Source of the DNA: Tricholoma matsutake
Taxonomy: Eukaryota; Basidiomycota; Agaricomycetes; Agaricales; Tricholomataceae
Direction: 5' to 3'
NCBI GenBank assembly: GCA_026075535.2
Contig: AP026539.1
Location: forward strand, 3,162,001 to 3,226,000
Length of the DNA: 64,000 nt
Part shown: one piece after another, positions 1 through 10,792 of the stretch
Layout: every line of letters starts with the position of its first letter
Position numbering within the stretch: the first letter of the stretch is position 1
Made by a program: the position numbers and the translations under genes
Notes under the pieces: generated by a model
The model's input: the letters and a program-made list of their open reading frames with translations, nothing else
The model's database searches: none
Told to the model about the DNA's origin: nothing

Positions 1-560
1 GTATATTTTGTCATGCCGGTACCCATGAACACCATATCTCTATGGCCTGGGTACAGGTGCCATGTTTATCGCAAGGTTGCCCACAGAATTCATGCATTTG
101 AATTTTGCTCAAACCCTGCATTTACCCCACACTGCACAGTTCTCGAGCAGCACCATTTATTATAGTATATACTATGTACAATACATATATACTTATAATA
201 AATCAACTAGAACAAAACGAACTAGAGTGAAACACAAGAATTCCCCCCTTCGCTGTTGGAGTGAGGGAGGGGGTGGTGGCAGCTGGTGTTGACAAAAAAG
301 AAACAAAAGAACCCCCCTCACTATTGGAGCGAGGGAGGAGGCAGTGGTAGTCGGCATGTACTAGAATGAAACAAGAGAACCCCCCCACTCACTTAAAAGC
401 AAGTGAGGGGGGTGGTGGCAGCCAGTGTCGTATGTAGCACCTGTGGTCCACCCTGTGAGCAGTTGCTCACAGTGGCAGGTACAGGTGCTGGGTCATCCAT
501 CATTGGTGGGGGGGCTTGGTATTGTCCTGTCCTCGTCCTGTCTTTGTCCTTGTCCTCCTC

Positions 561-848
561 CTCCCTGTTGTCATCCCCCTCCCTGTTGTCATCCCCCTCC
601 CTGTTGTCATCCCCCTCCCTGTTGTCATCCCCCTCCCTGTTGTCATCCCCCTCCCTGTTGTCATCCCCCTCCCTGTTGTCATCTTCTCTGCCATCCACCT
701 CCCTGTTGTCATCTTCTCTGCCATCCACCTCCCTGTTGTCATCTTCTCTGCCATCCACCTCCCTGTTGTCATCTTCTCTGCCATCCACCTCCCTGTTGTC
801 ATCTTCTCTGCCATCCACCTCCCTGTTGTCATCTTCTCTGCCATCCAC
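561..848. repeat. Two adjoining minisatellites (18 bp x6, 30 bp x6)
   Basis: Six perfect head-to-tail copies of an 18-bp unit beginning CTCCCTGTTGTCATCCCC (561-668) change abruptly into six copies of a 30-bp unit (669-848). The 30-bp unit starts with the same CTCCCTGTTGTCATC and has 12 extra bases in place of the tail. Both lengths are multiples of three, which explains the long stop-free frames on both strands. The 30-mer looks like the 18-mer plus an insertion that was then amplified itself. Confidence 0.9.
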
Positions 849-1301
849 CTCCCTGCTGTTGTTGTTGTCTCTGCCATCCCCCTCCCTGTCGTTTGTCCTC
901 CCCCGTTGCCATCCTTCTCCCCGTTGTCCCCATCCCCATTGCTCCCCATTCCCACCCTGCGAGCAGTTGCTCACAGCAGTAGTTGGGGGTGCTCCGGTGG
1001 TGGTGGCGCCATGTAACAGCTCCTGCATCTGGGAAGACCCACAATGGCGAGCTTCTTCGAGCACAGGAGCTGAAGACGTCGGGGCTGGGATAGGGATCCA
1101 CCCCGCAAGCAGATGCTCATGGCAGTGTTGTTGTGGGCCCATCATAACCATCAAGGTAGGCCAGGGAGCAAGAGTTGTGCCCCCTGTTCCTGGCAACACA
1201 AGAGGGGTCCCACCCCGCAAGCAGCTGCTCATGAGCATGGGTGTCATCTCGTAGGGATCCACCCCATGAGCAGATGCTCATGGCAGTGGCATTAGTACCT
1301 A

Positions 1302-1390
1302 AAAGGTTTGTTAGTAAAATGAAAATGAAACAAGAAAAGAAAAAAACACACCTGTGGCCCAAGAGACGTCGATGATGTCTCTTGGGCCTT
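1302..1390 (-). other. Hairpin plus intron-like module
   Basis: On the minus strand an inverted repeat (GGCCCAAGAGAC ... GTCTCTTGGGCC) is followed a few bases later by a GTGTGT donor-like hexamer, a pyrimidine-rich tract, TACTAAC and an AG acceptor before GTACTAATG. The same order (hairpin, donor, CTAAC branch-like site, AG) recurs at 54700-55265, 57075-57182 and 62310-62580. Whether it is ever transcribed or spliced is unknown. Confidence 0.5.
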
Positions 1391-2029
1391 TTTTCATTTG
1401 GTTTCCCTCATCCTCATTGCCTCCCAGTCATCAGTCTTTGTTCTGGGGCATTTCTCGTGCCCACCTTGTGTGTATGAGCCCCTCACATCCCATTTGGATG
1501 GGGAGGAGGGGTGGGCATGCGTCATTGTAAAAAGTAGTAGAAAACCTAAAAACAATAGAAAAAACCAATTAGTACTTGAAAAAGAATGAAAACAACAATA
1601 AAAATACTTAGTTTACATAGCATTGAGGGGCCCAAGGCCCCTCAACATGAGTTGACGGTTGTCAACATCCAAATACACATGTGATGTGGCACTCTTGCAA
1701 CCACATGGTTTGCCGTTGGCTCAGCGGCCTGTTGATGGAGCGGAATGGCGTTGGCAGCTGTTGATGGTGGTTGGAGGTGGTTGGGGTCAGAAGGAGGGGT
1801 GGTGGTGGGTGGTGTTGATGGTGGTGGTGGTGGTGGTTGCGTGCAGATCCCTAGTGGCGATATCGATCATCAGTGGCATGGCAATGGTGATGATGCTCAA
1901 CCCGGAAACCCAAACAAAACCCACAAAATGGCTTCGGATGGTATAACACGAGTCAGAGGAAGGATGCGAGGCCCTCTAGATGTCACCTGTCAGACTGACT
2001 GTCAAATAGTCACAAAACAACTGCTTGTC

Positions 2030-3203
2030 AAAGCAGTTCGAGGCTAAAAGAATGTGTTTCGAGGACTTGCGATGCTTTTCGAGATGTCGCAATATTTTTT
2101 GAAGAAGTCTCGAGGAATTTCGAGTGTGCAGATATGTTCGGACGCAAGATCAGGGGACTAGATGAGTAGTAGAAGTGAAGAAAAGGATAATTGAGGGAAG
2201 CGAGAGCAAAAATAGTGTAATGCAAGGAATTTCGAGGAATTTCGAGGAAGTTTAGCATAAAACACCAAACTTTGGACTGAATAAGCCTAAACCGAACTCT
2301 CAAATCACTGTGATCGGGGAGGAAGATGACGACTTTCTTGTTTTTCTTTGTATATAGTACATCTTTTTATATAAAATAAAGAAAGTACCTAAAAAGGCTA
2401 GAGAACATGAGGCAAACATGTGGAAAACTCGAGGCAAAAGACAATATAAGTATATCAGAACAATAAAGCGAGCCTAGAAGGGGTGAATATAACACATGAT
2501 GAAGAAATAATAAGAAAGAATAGCTAAAACTGGACTGTCCTTGTTATAAATTGAATAAAACATTGGAAACTGCTTCGAGCGGATTGTATGCATGTACATG
2601 CGGTCGAAATGTGTTTGATATACTCGATATAGTGTGCCATGTGTCCAGCATGCATCCAAAGATTGTTCAAACAGGAAATACTGTGTCCAACAATGTTTTT
2701 CGAGGTTCAATGTTTTTTGAAGATTTTCGAAGATTCTCGGACTTCATTTGTGGCCCGATATCAGTGCGATATTGTTCGACAATGGTAGGGAATATGTCTG
2801 GCATGTGTGCGATGATTATTTGGATAGCGATATAGTGTCCGATGTCGATTTGCGATGTTCGATGATTTTCGAAGTTGGTTGAGGAAATATTGGACCTGTT
2901 CGAAGGCTGATATTGCTGCAATATTGCTCGATACTGGTTCAGAACCCATCGATGATGTTCCAAGTGGATATCCTGAGCTGTACAAAGGTCAGGGGAATTG
3001 TACTATGGCGGCCGAAGGCATACGAAGAATTTCAAGGTGTCACAAAGAATTCCGAAGCATTTTCATGACTTTGTAGAGGTTCATAGAGCTTTGGAGGGGT
3101 TCATAGAGCTTCAGAGGGGTTCATAGAGCTTCAGAGGGTTTGTATGGGTTTGTAGAGATTGTAGATGTGTTTTCTGAGCTTGAACGACAAGGTGGACCTA
3201 TCA
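2030..3203 (-). repeat. LTR of about 1.17 kb, TGATAGGTCCACC family
   Basis: Read on the minus strand the block begins TGATAGGTCCACCTTGTCG at 3203. It matches, with much divergence, the plus-strand copies starting at 57276 and 63849 (both TGATAGGTCCACCTTGT, then an AAGCTC/GAGCTC motif). The match with the 57276 copy can be followed through a 'cctcatg...ccttttt' stretch and a TATA-like 'ttatataaa' near 2375. The body is full of short echoes such as 'ttcatagagctt' (3070-3160) and 'tcgaggaatttcgagg' (2225-2245). The inner end (about 2030) is a guess because no second LTR is present. It lies downstream of the minus-strand pol remnant at 3490-5570 and could be its 3' LTR. Confidence 0.6.
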
Positions 3204-3489
3204 ACGGTCCGCAACGGTTGTGTTGACCGCCAACACACCATGGTCTCAGTAATCAATGGGTTGGCAATTCTAATACTGTAGTAACTGTGCAGAACCTGTG
3301 ACCTGAACCCATGGATTTTACTGTACCTGTACCCATGTCATTCCTTACCAAGACTATATTAATATAATATTACTCATTTATTTAAATTTAATAGTAACCA
3401 TCTGTTCATCCATGGATATCACCCATGCAATATCCATATCCATATACCATATCCATGGATGCTCATCCAGATTATGGCCATCCATGGTA

Positions 3490-5570
3490 GTCCCTAGCAC
3501 CGGCAAAGGTCTGGGTTGTTGGGGACATAGATGTGATCCCTGAAATACAACAAGTCCTCCTTTTCAGCCCACTCTGCTGCATGCAAGGAAAGGGTGGATC
3601 CCTTCCTCAGTTCATTAACAGCTCAGGCAACAACATCGTCGTGTAAACTGCTACAGTTTGCATGATGAATGTCACATAGGATGTCCTGCTCCTTGCCCTG
3701 GGGTGCGATGCCTTCCAGTGCCTGAATGGTGAACAGGTCTGGCTGCAACAACACAATGTTTTGATTGTCATCACTGCCATCCCCATGGTCTGCACATTGG
3801 GAGAGGGCATCAGTCTTCCCCATGCTGTGACCTGGACAGTGGTGCAGGGAGAAGTCAAATCTGGATAGATACAGGGACCAACAAGCTTGATGATGGTTCA
3901 ATTTCTTGGCTGTCATAAAGTACTCGAGATTCTTGTGATCCGTCCAAATTTCCACCTTGTGTTTGGCACCCTCAAGGAAGTGTTGCCACTCCTCGAGTGC
4001 GCATTATTGCCAACATCTCCTTGTCATGGATCTCATAGTTTTGCTCTACATCACTAAGGCTTTTGGAGTAGAACACAACAGGATGCCACTTTTGGTCCTC
4101 CAGAGACTGCTGAGACAACACGGCACCCATTGCAAAGTCAGAACTGTTGGCTTCTACATGAAAAGGGCACAAATTGTCAGCAAAGGTAAGAATTGGAGTG
4201 GAAGTGACCATCTCCTTAAGCTTTTTGAATGCCTCCTGTTGTGCATTATTCCACCTCCATGCCCCCTTTCCTGTCAAGTTGAACAGTGGTCGTGCATGAT
4301 GTGAGAAATCCTTGATAAAACACTGATAGAAATTGATGAAGCCCAGGAAAGACTGCACCTCTTTCTTGTTTGTGGGCATTGACCAAGCCGTGACCCCATT
4401 CACCTTGATAGGATCCATCTCCACCTGACCCTCTGAGATAATCAGGCTGAGGTACTCAATCTTGGTCTTCTTAAACTCACACTTGTCCTGATGAAGGTAG
4501 AGTTTGTACTGTCAAAGTCATTCCAGGATGAGGCGCCTGATGTGATGGTGCTCTTCAAACATGTGAGTGAAGATGAGGATGTCATCAAGATAGATACAAA
4601 CAATGCCTTTGAGGATGAGGTTGTGGAAGATGTCATTCATCATGGTCTGAAAGGTGGCAGGACTATTAGTAAGGCCAAAGAACATGATGAGCAGTTCAAA
4701 AAGACCACAGTTGATATGAAAGGCTGCCTTCCACTCATCTCCCTCCTTTATCCTCACATTATTGTAACCCCAATGGACATCAAGCTTGGTGAAGTATCAG
4801 CCACAGAGCTGGTTCACAAGTTCAGAGATGAGAGGTAATGGGTAGCGATTTTTGACCATGATGTCATTGAGCCTTCTGTAGTCTTGAACTGGTCGAAGTG
4901 AGCCATCCTTCTTCTTGACAAAGAAAAAGGGAGAGGCCATGGGTGACTTCAATGGTTGAATATGTCCAGAGGCCAGGTGCTCATCGATGAACTGGTCAAG
5001 CTGTTGCTGTTCTTCAGGAGAGAGAGGATAGACCTTGCAGGATGAAGGGGTTGCACTGGGGGTGAGTTCAATCATGTGATTCCATGGTTTGCACACAGGG
5101 AGAGAGTTGAACAATTCCTTGGAGAACATGTGCCCGAACTCATGGAGATGAGGAAGCAAGGAATGAGTAGAGGATTTAGCAGCATCTTCCTCCACTTCCT
5201 CTGGCTCCTCTCATCATCATCTGAGTCTGGCATCAGATCAAGAATCCCCTCTAACTCCACCTCAGGCACAGGCAGGGGTCTGGCATGACACTTCTGAGTG
5301 CATTGTACTGAGGCCCTTTGTCCATGGTGTTCTTGTCTGGCTTCCATGAAACAAGTGCGACAGTGGGATGGACACTGGCTCATTGTAACCTCCCCAGTAT
5401 GCCAGTTGACCTCTGGGTTATGGTCTCAAAGCCATGGATAGCCCAAGATCACATTCTGCTTTCCTAACTGAGTGACAGCAAAAAGGGCACGCTCACTATG
5501 ATCTTTGTAATGGAGGACCAGGTCTACAACCTCGATAGTGAATAATTATGCATGGTTAATATATGAATGG
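3490..5570 (-). pseudogene. Ty3/gypsy pol remnant (protease C-terminus, RT, RNase H)
   Basis: Broken minus-strand frames read in the usual Ty3/gypsy order. A protease tail has 'VILGYPWL' near 5450. The RT start is at 4797-5195 ('KVYPLSPEEQQQLDQFI', 'FFFVKKKDGSLRPVQDYRRL'). The RT catalytic block is at 4518-4757 ('[10 protein letters not shown]', intact YxDD). RT thumb and RNase H start are at 3972-4424 ('FLGFINFYQCFIKDFSHHA', 'EANSSDFAMGAVLSQ'), and the RNase H end is at 3623-3955 ('IWTDHKNLEYFM'). Frame breaks separate every block, and no integrase or gag is recognisable. The region from 3204 to 3490, with many CCATGG/ATCCATG repeats, lies where integrase should be. A decayed copy with no coding capacity left. 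Confidence 0.88.
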
Positions 5571-6833
5571 GTGTACTTACCTGGAAATTGCTCATCTCGA
5601 CCTCCATATTGGCTGACTATAAGGGCAACCTTAAAGGCCACTTAATTAATGGACTAGCAAAAGGAAATCTGAAGTCAAAATCATGGTACATATTACAGAG
5701 AGTGGAGGTGCATCTAGCAAAGGGAAATCCAAAGAGAAAACTCTAAGGACCCCTTTGCCAATGCCCAGTATATGTGAAGATTGTAAAAATCAAATAATAG
5801 TCTAAAAATAGAAAAAGGCGGAAATAGGCAGATCAAGGCCGCTAAATGACATCATACCAAGGGGTAGATGTCAGAAGGAGTACTCTGCCTCTAAATATAA
5901 AACTGTCAACATGCACAAATGTGATAGAAAGGGAAATTAGTAATAAAATAAGGAAAAATCATAGAAAATGAAGAATAGGAGGAAATGAAGTGAGGAAAAA
6001 TATAGGATGAATGTAAAAAATAGGAGAAACACACAGGGCACCCCCTAGTCCCCTTACACTGTCCATTGATCATCTGTTGTGCATCGTGCCTCCCTCTGCA
6101 TCTAGGCAACTACTGTCCATTGATTGTCTGTTATGATGTTTGCAGTGAGTGCCTCACTTGTGGCTTCTTGGTCATATGCAAGAACTCCCGACCCTTGTCA
6201 GTTTTCTTCAAGTACAACATCAGAACCTTGTGGTAAAGGTTTGGCTCTGGCTTGAAGTGCAGATATATTTGATGGCCAGGGTGTGACCAATGAGGGTGTG
6301 AAGACCAATGATGAGAGGATGTAGTTGGGAGCTTGATGATGGGTTTGCCCACTGTGGGTTGTAAGGCAGTGTTGGGGATGGCACTGTTGGTAATGGCTGC
6401 ACAGAGCTATGGTGCACAGTGGATTGTGAATTTGTTGGGGTACCACAATTGAGAGAAAGTGATGTGTATGTCCGACGTAGAGGCATGTAGAAACGTAAGT
6501 CAACTATAATGTATAAAATGAGCAGCACTCAAGTAGCACAATGGTGGTGGGAACTGGACTTACATTTGTATAGTGTCCCACACACATATATACTCAGATG
6601 CATGATGCATTGATGCATGCATATGCATGTGCAAAATGGCTGGTTATTGACAAGACTTGATGACAGTCATACTGGTCAGTGTAGAAAGGCAAAGTTACAA
6701 ACACATTGTTTACAATGACACAAATCAATCATGAGTAAGCCAAAATCTCAAATACAACAACACAAATCGATTCAATCTTCCCATCTTGATCATTCTTGGT
6801 CACATCCGATCCGATTTTGACTGGGGATTAAAT
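5571..6833. other. Intergenic or decayed repeat DNA, nothing recognised
   Basis: No gene family is recognisable. Three overlapping minus-strand frames at 6131-6528 are open but do not look like conserved coding sequence. A purine-poor ATGCATG-rich patch lies at 6598-6632. Probably old transposon debris. Confidence 0.5.
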
Positions 6834-7200
6834 GGATGACTTCCTGTAGGATGTGGAAATGTAGAATAGTTTTCCAAACCATAAAACACAGTGCCAGGTC
6901 AGAGTGTGAATTGAGAGATCCATGTTCAGATGAGAGATGAGTGGAGCATGCTGATGTCATACTTAATTTTGCTGGATTTGGGTAAGGTTGACATTGCTTA
7001 GTAATCAGAGATGGAAAAAAAGGTTTAGAAAGGAAATCTACTCTTGGAAGAGGGACCCTTGTTCAGGTATAAAGTTTAGAACCTTCTGAGTGCGAAATAT
7101 TTTCTGGAGGTCTCAGGGAACTCTCCCGTATCACCCAGCAGCTCAGAAAATATGACCTGAAACTAGAATCTGTGTTTTCAGATGCTATGGGAAGTCATCC
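6834..7200 (+). mobile_element. MITE with GGATGACTTCC inverted ends (copy 1)
   Basis: A 367-bp element bounded by imperfect inverted repeats: GGATGACTTCCTGTAGGAT on the left, and the complement of GCTATGGGAAGTCATCC on the right. About 25 terminal bases match with a few mismatches. A second copy lies at 32923-33306 in opposite orientation and matches over its whole length (for example 'gaattgagagatccatgtt' and 'aaaaaaggtttagaaagga' in both). No coding capacity. The flanks read TTA-A...A-TTA, so a 3-bp target duplication is possible but not certain. The superfamily cannot be assigned from the ends alone. Confidence 0.85.
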
Positions 7201-8796
7201 AATTATGTATGGCATCTACCATTGACAAGAAGGACATGGTCAACATAAGGCTGTGAAATGTTGATTTCCTTGCCTTTCTGGTCATTTTTTTGGGGGGTCC
7301 TATAGAAGCTGTGTCACAGTGTGACATGGGAATTTCTTTACTGTATGTTAGAGGTTTAATTATATTGTAATATTCAATACTATCATAGGTCACCATCTGG
7401 ACCACCCTGTACTGGGCCAATCTGGTATTTACAATCTACAGAGCAAAAAACCTAGAGATATGTATGCTTGAATTTGAAGAAGACACATACAGAAAGCTAT
7501 GTACAGCAGCAGATTGACCAGTGGTAATGCTTCATTGAGTTATGATGCTGGTCATGTGGCATGTTGGCTGTCTCAGCATGATTACTAACTTGCCCAATAT
7601 GGGGAAATCTCCCACTGAATTAGTAGATTGCATTGAGAAAGTTGCAGCAGTTATTGTTCTGCTCAATCCTTTAGTAGTTACCTTCATTTTGCATGTCTCA
7701 TTTTATGCAAAAGTAATAAGATGAACTACCTAGGCCATGACTGGCCCACTTCCCAAGTTTTGTCAATTTGGCAGTCACCATCAAAATGCATTCACATGAG
7801 GTGCCACAGGATGCATACAACAATGGCACATATCTGAACTTCTTCCTAACACCCCAAATGTCCTACATGCCACATTTGAAGACCTAAAATAATATGCATT
7901 CAGTTGTATCTCATCACAAACCCTTAGGTGGTCCAGTACCTGACCTTTGATAGTAATGGTGGAGGGACACCATGTTCAAATCATGGGCACCCTGCCTTTT
8001 CAAGTTTGACCACATATTGGATGCCTTTTTGGAGATGTCTGGAAGTGTTTGCACATATGGATGTTGCTTCAAACATTGTTTTTTCTTACTGGCCGAAATA
8101 CTGATTGGCTTGTGACATGCTAGGTAGTACAAATCTAGTCTAAGTAAACATACTAATAATTCTGGGAGTGGAGTGACTGGTGGGATCTGGGGATACAGAA
8201 CCTCTGGTCTACATCAGAAACATCTCCTCAGATTCCCATCAACATCAAAACCAGGGGTGAGCTGAGAGAATGACTATGGAAATCTGAGCTGGGCTACTCC
8301 CTGTTTCTCCATGTTGCCTGACATCTGAAAAAGAATGAAAAAGAATGAAAAAGAATGAATCTGAAAAAGCAAAGCAGATATCTCAATGTCAGAAGGACGA
8401 GTGGACAGGAGACAAACCAGCAAGTGATGATGAGCATAAGAGAAAGGCAATGAGAGATCACATGATCTCAATGTGTCATAGTTCTACCATGCAAAACATT
8501 TGTACACTACAGTCATGTCTCATCTGTCTACCTCCATGGCTGAGCTGCCCTGAAGACCTCAGAATATTGTTCATCCTCCAATGCATCTTCAAACACGAAA
8601 TCTGGGAGGGGGGTCATGTCCCCTTTCTAGTTCTAAATGCAAAATGCAAACTGTTTTTAAATTCTGACCATCTCTCATTCCTCACACCCTTACCTTGCCA
8701 ATATTGATTGCTTACCAAAGATCTCTAAAGACTCATCTGAAGACTAGAGGGTTGCAATTTCATGCTTCACCTAGCACTGTAGTCACAGGTGCTACA
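7201..8796. other. Intergenic, no gene recognised; short microsatellite
   Basis: Short frames here show no family resemblance. A GAAAAAGAATGA-type 11-bp repeat is present three times near 8327-8360. The last bases, CTACA at 8792-8796, are the left target duplication of the gypsy element that follows. Confidence 0.6.
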
Positions 8797-9208
8797 TGTT
8801 AGGAAACCACCCCATTACCTAATAAAATTTCATTTAAATTTTATTATGTCAAATTAGGCTACATTACGCCAAATGATGCCAAATGACGCCACACTTTGAT
8901 AGCATGAGAATTTTATTTTGCATGCATAAATATGTACCTGCATGTATGAGTGCATCAGTAACAACAATGTACAATATATGTAACATAGTATATAAACCCT
9001 AAATATACACCTAGGGGACCCCAGTTGTGTTCTCTTAGGTATTCCACCTACACTTGTGGTGTGAAAGGCCTTTGTCAACAAACTCATCTATAAACAACCC
9101 CTCGCATCAAAACCATCAATTCCCCCATCATGTGCACAGATCCTGCCCCCTTCTTGTAGAGAGAACCCACACAGTCTTAGCTAGCAGATAGTGGGTGTCA
9201 CCCTAACA
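8797..9208 (+). repeat. 5' LTR of G1 copy 1
   Basis: 412 bp, TGTTAGGAAACC...GTGTCACCCTAACA, nearly identical to 15171-15582. It contains a TATATAAA box at 8989-8996 and, 34 bases after its first base, the 11-mer AGTTGTGTTCT (9023-9033), whose complement is the primer-binding site just outside the LTR. Confidence 0.97.
8989..8996 (+). promoter_or_regulatory. LTR promoter TATA box
   Basis: TATATAAA in the LTR, the only strong TATA match there. A start about 30-35 bp downstream would fall at 9019-9024, at the start of the 11-mer that pairs with the primer site. Confidence 0.65.
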
Positions 9209-9210
9209 GA

Positions 9211-9221
9211 AGAACACAACT
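9211..9221 (+). other. Primer-binding site of self-priming (Tf1-like) type
   Basis: AGAACACAACT begins two bases after the 5' LTR. It is the exact complement of AGTTGTGTTCT at 9023-9033, where the transcript is expected to start. Tf1 of fission yeast primes minus-strand synthesis in this way, with 11 nt of its own RNA 5' end. I see no tRNA-like TGG start here. Inference, but the length, place and exactness all fit. Confidence 0.75.
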
Positions 9222-9691
9222 ACCCATATCAGTGCGCCTTCTCTTACTTGTGCATACATCATTGTTTCACCACGCCACATCTGATTACTCATCCTTTCGG
9301 CATGAGCCGGAAGTACTTGTATATACGTAATCTACCTTTTCTTTCATAAGCCGACACCAGGCCTCGCCTTACATTGCAACTGCCAGTGATCGAGAGGCAG
9401 CACTTATCATTAGGACAGCTGCAACCAGACAACTGATTGGATCTGGTTTAGTCACAATTTACATCACTCTATTTGGATGACTATTTTAGTTACAAGCCAA
9501 ATTCAGTGTTATCCCTGAGATCAGGCACTGTTGGAAGGGTTATTGATCCAAAGTGTCAAATTAGGCACCTGACAAACGATGAACCATTGACGAACAATTG
9601 ACGAACAATCATGTGACCCATAAACGTTTGGAGAGATCTCGAAGAACAAATCTTGAATTTGTTGAAGAAGTGATTCATCACAGATTTTACC

Positions 9692-10792
9692 ATGATGTCT
9701 GAACCCTCAACTTCTAATCCTGGCCCTAATCCTGTTCCCACACTAGTGCTAGAGACGAAAATTGATGTGCTTACGGCACAAATGTCACAATTAGTGTCAG
9801 TGTTGGCAGCATCACAGCCCAGACAAGTGGAAGTACAGCCAGAGATGACAGGAGAAAGAGATGATGAGATGGAGGAGATGGTGGAGTGGATGTCACAGGA
9901 GGATGAGATGGTGGAGAGATCCGGAAATGGAAAAGTGTGCTTACCTAAGTACGTGCCCCCACAAATCTTTGATGGTACCATGGAGAATACAAAATCCTTC
10001 ATCAGCTCTATGGTATTGTACACCCATGGGAGGAAGCCAGAGTTTCATACAGCCAAGTCTAGGATTATGTTTGCTTTCTCATACATTCAGGGGGGGAAAG
10101 CACAGTTCTGGAGAAACAAGGCTATTAATCAAATTGCCATGGGAAATAAACCATTTGCAACCTTCAAGGAATTTCTGGAGAGATTGGAGGCACAGTTTGG
10201 AGACACTAATCCAAAGGCAACAGCCAATGCTAAATTAAAGACCATGCACCAAGGTTCCCTAATGGTGGATGAATTTATTTTGCAGTTCAAAGCAGAAGCT
10301 TCGCAAATGGATATGGGAGAAGGCACATTGGTAGAGTTTTTGAAAGCAGGATTAAATCCCTCTTTATTCAAGTCTATCTACTGACTACCTTCTATGCCAG
10401 AGAAGTTGGACAAGTGGTATAAGTGGGCAATGTGCCTTGACCGGCAATATCAGCAGGAACAGGCAGAGTCAAAGTTGATGTACAGAAGTAGTAAATTTGG
10501 AAAGCCATCAGGAGGAAAGTCCAAGAAAGGAAAGGCGCCTCAGGCACAAACTCCGAGGGCACAGCCACTGGCCATGGCAGTGACACCTATAGTTACGGAG
10601 TCAGCAGCACCAGCAGAGGCAATGGAGGTTGATCAAGTGGGGAGATGAGCCCCACTTAAATGTTTTAACTGTGGGCAGTTAGGACACATCGCTAGGAATT
10701 GTAGGCAGAAAAGAAAGATTAGGGAAGCTACAATTGAAGAAGTGAAGCTGGAGGAAGGCAGGCAGAAGAATTTTGTGGAAGAGTCCCAGTGA
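9692..10792 (+). pseudogene. G1 gag, interrupted
   Basis: Capsid-like protein starting MMSEPSTSNPGPNP. It continues through 'CLPKYVPPQIFDGTMENTK' and 'FLERLEAQFGD', typical of gypsy gag, to a CCHC zinc knuckle at 10661-10702 (C-FN-C-GQLGH-IARN-C). Two in-frame TGA codons break it: at 10382-10384, and at 10646-10648 just before the knuckle. The second copy (46573-47670) has CAA at both sites, which suggests an ancestral CGA. The C-terminal tail is Lys/Glu-rich and ends at 10790-10792, overlapping the pol frame that begins at 10789 by a few bases. Confidence 0.92.

Larger units (their letters stand above)
1..1985. repeat. Modular non-autonomous transposon region, cut by the window edge
   Basis: No believable gene. 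The first 70 bases (GTACCCATGAACAC, GGGTACAGGTGCCAT) resemble, in inverse orientation, the right terminal region of the hAT-like element at 62118-63067, so the window probably opens inside a related element. Further modules shared with 53466-55828 and 62118-63067 are G/C-rich 'ctccctcrctccaa' tracts (240-410), the near-palindrome GAGCAGTTGCTC (457-468 and 961-972, with variants near 1107, 1218 and 1268), a hairpin next to an intron-like stretch (1302-1390) and a 'cctcacatcccatttggatggg' type motif near 1485. Long open frames over 393-1262 on both strands come from stop-poor tandem repeats. I could not find the far terminus or a target duplication, so the right boundary is approximate. Confidence 0.55.

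Noticed and set aside
393..1262. Long open frames on both strands (283 and 289 codons)
   Set aside because: Produced by tandem repeats with periods divisible by three and no stops. Composition is Ser/Pro/Leu or Asp/Gly/Arg repeat only.
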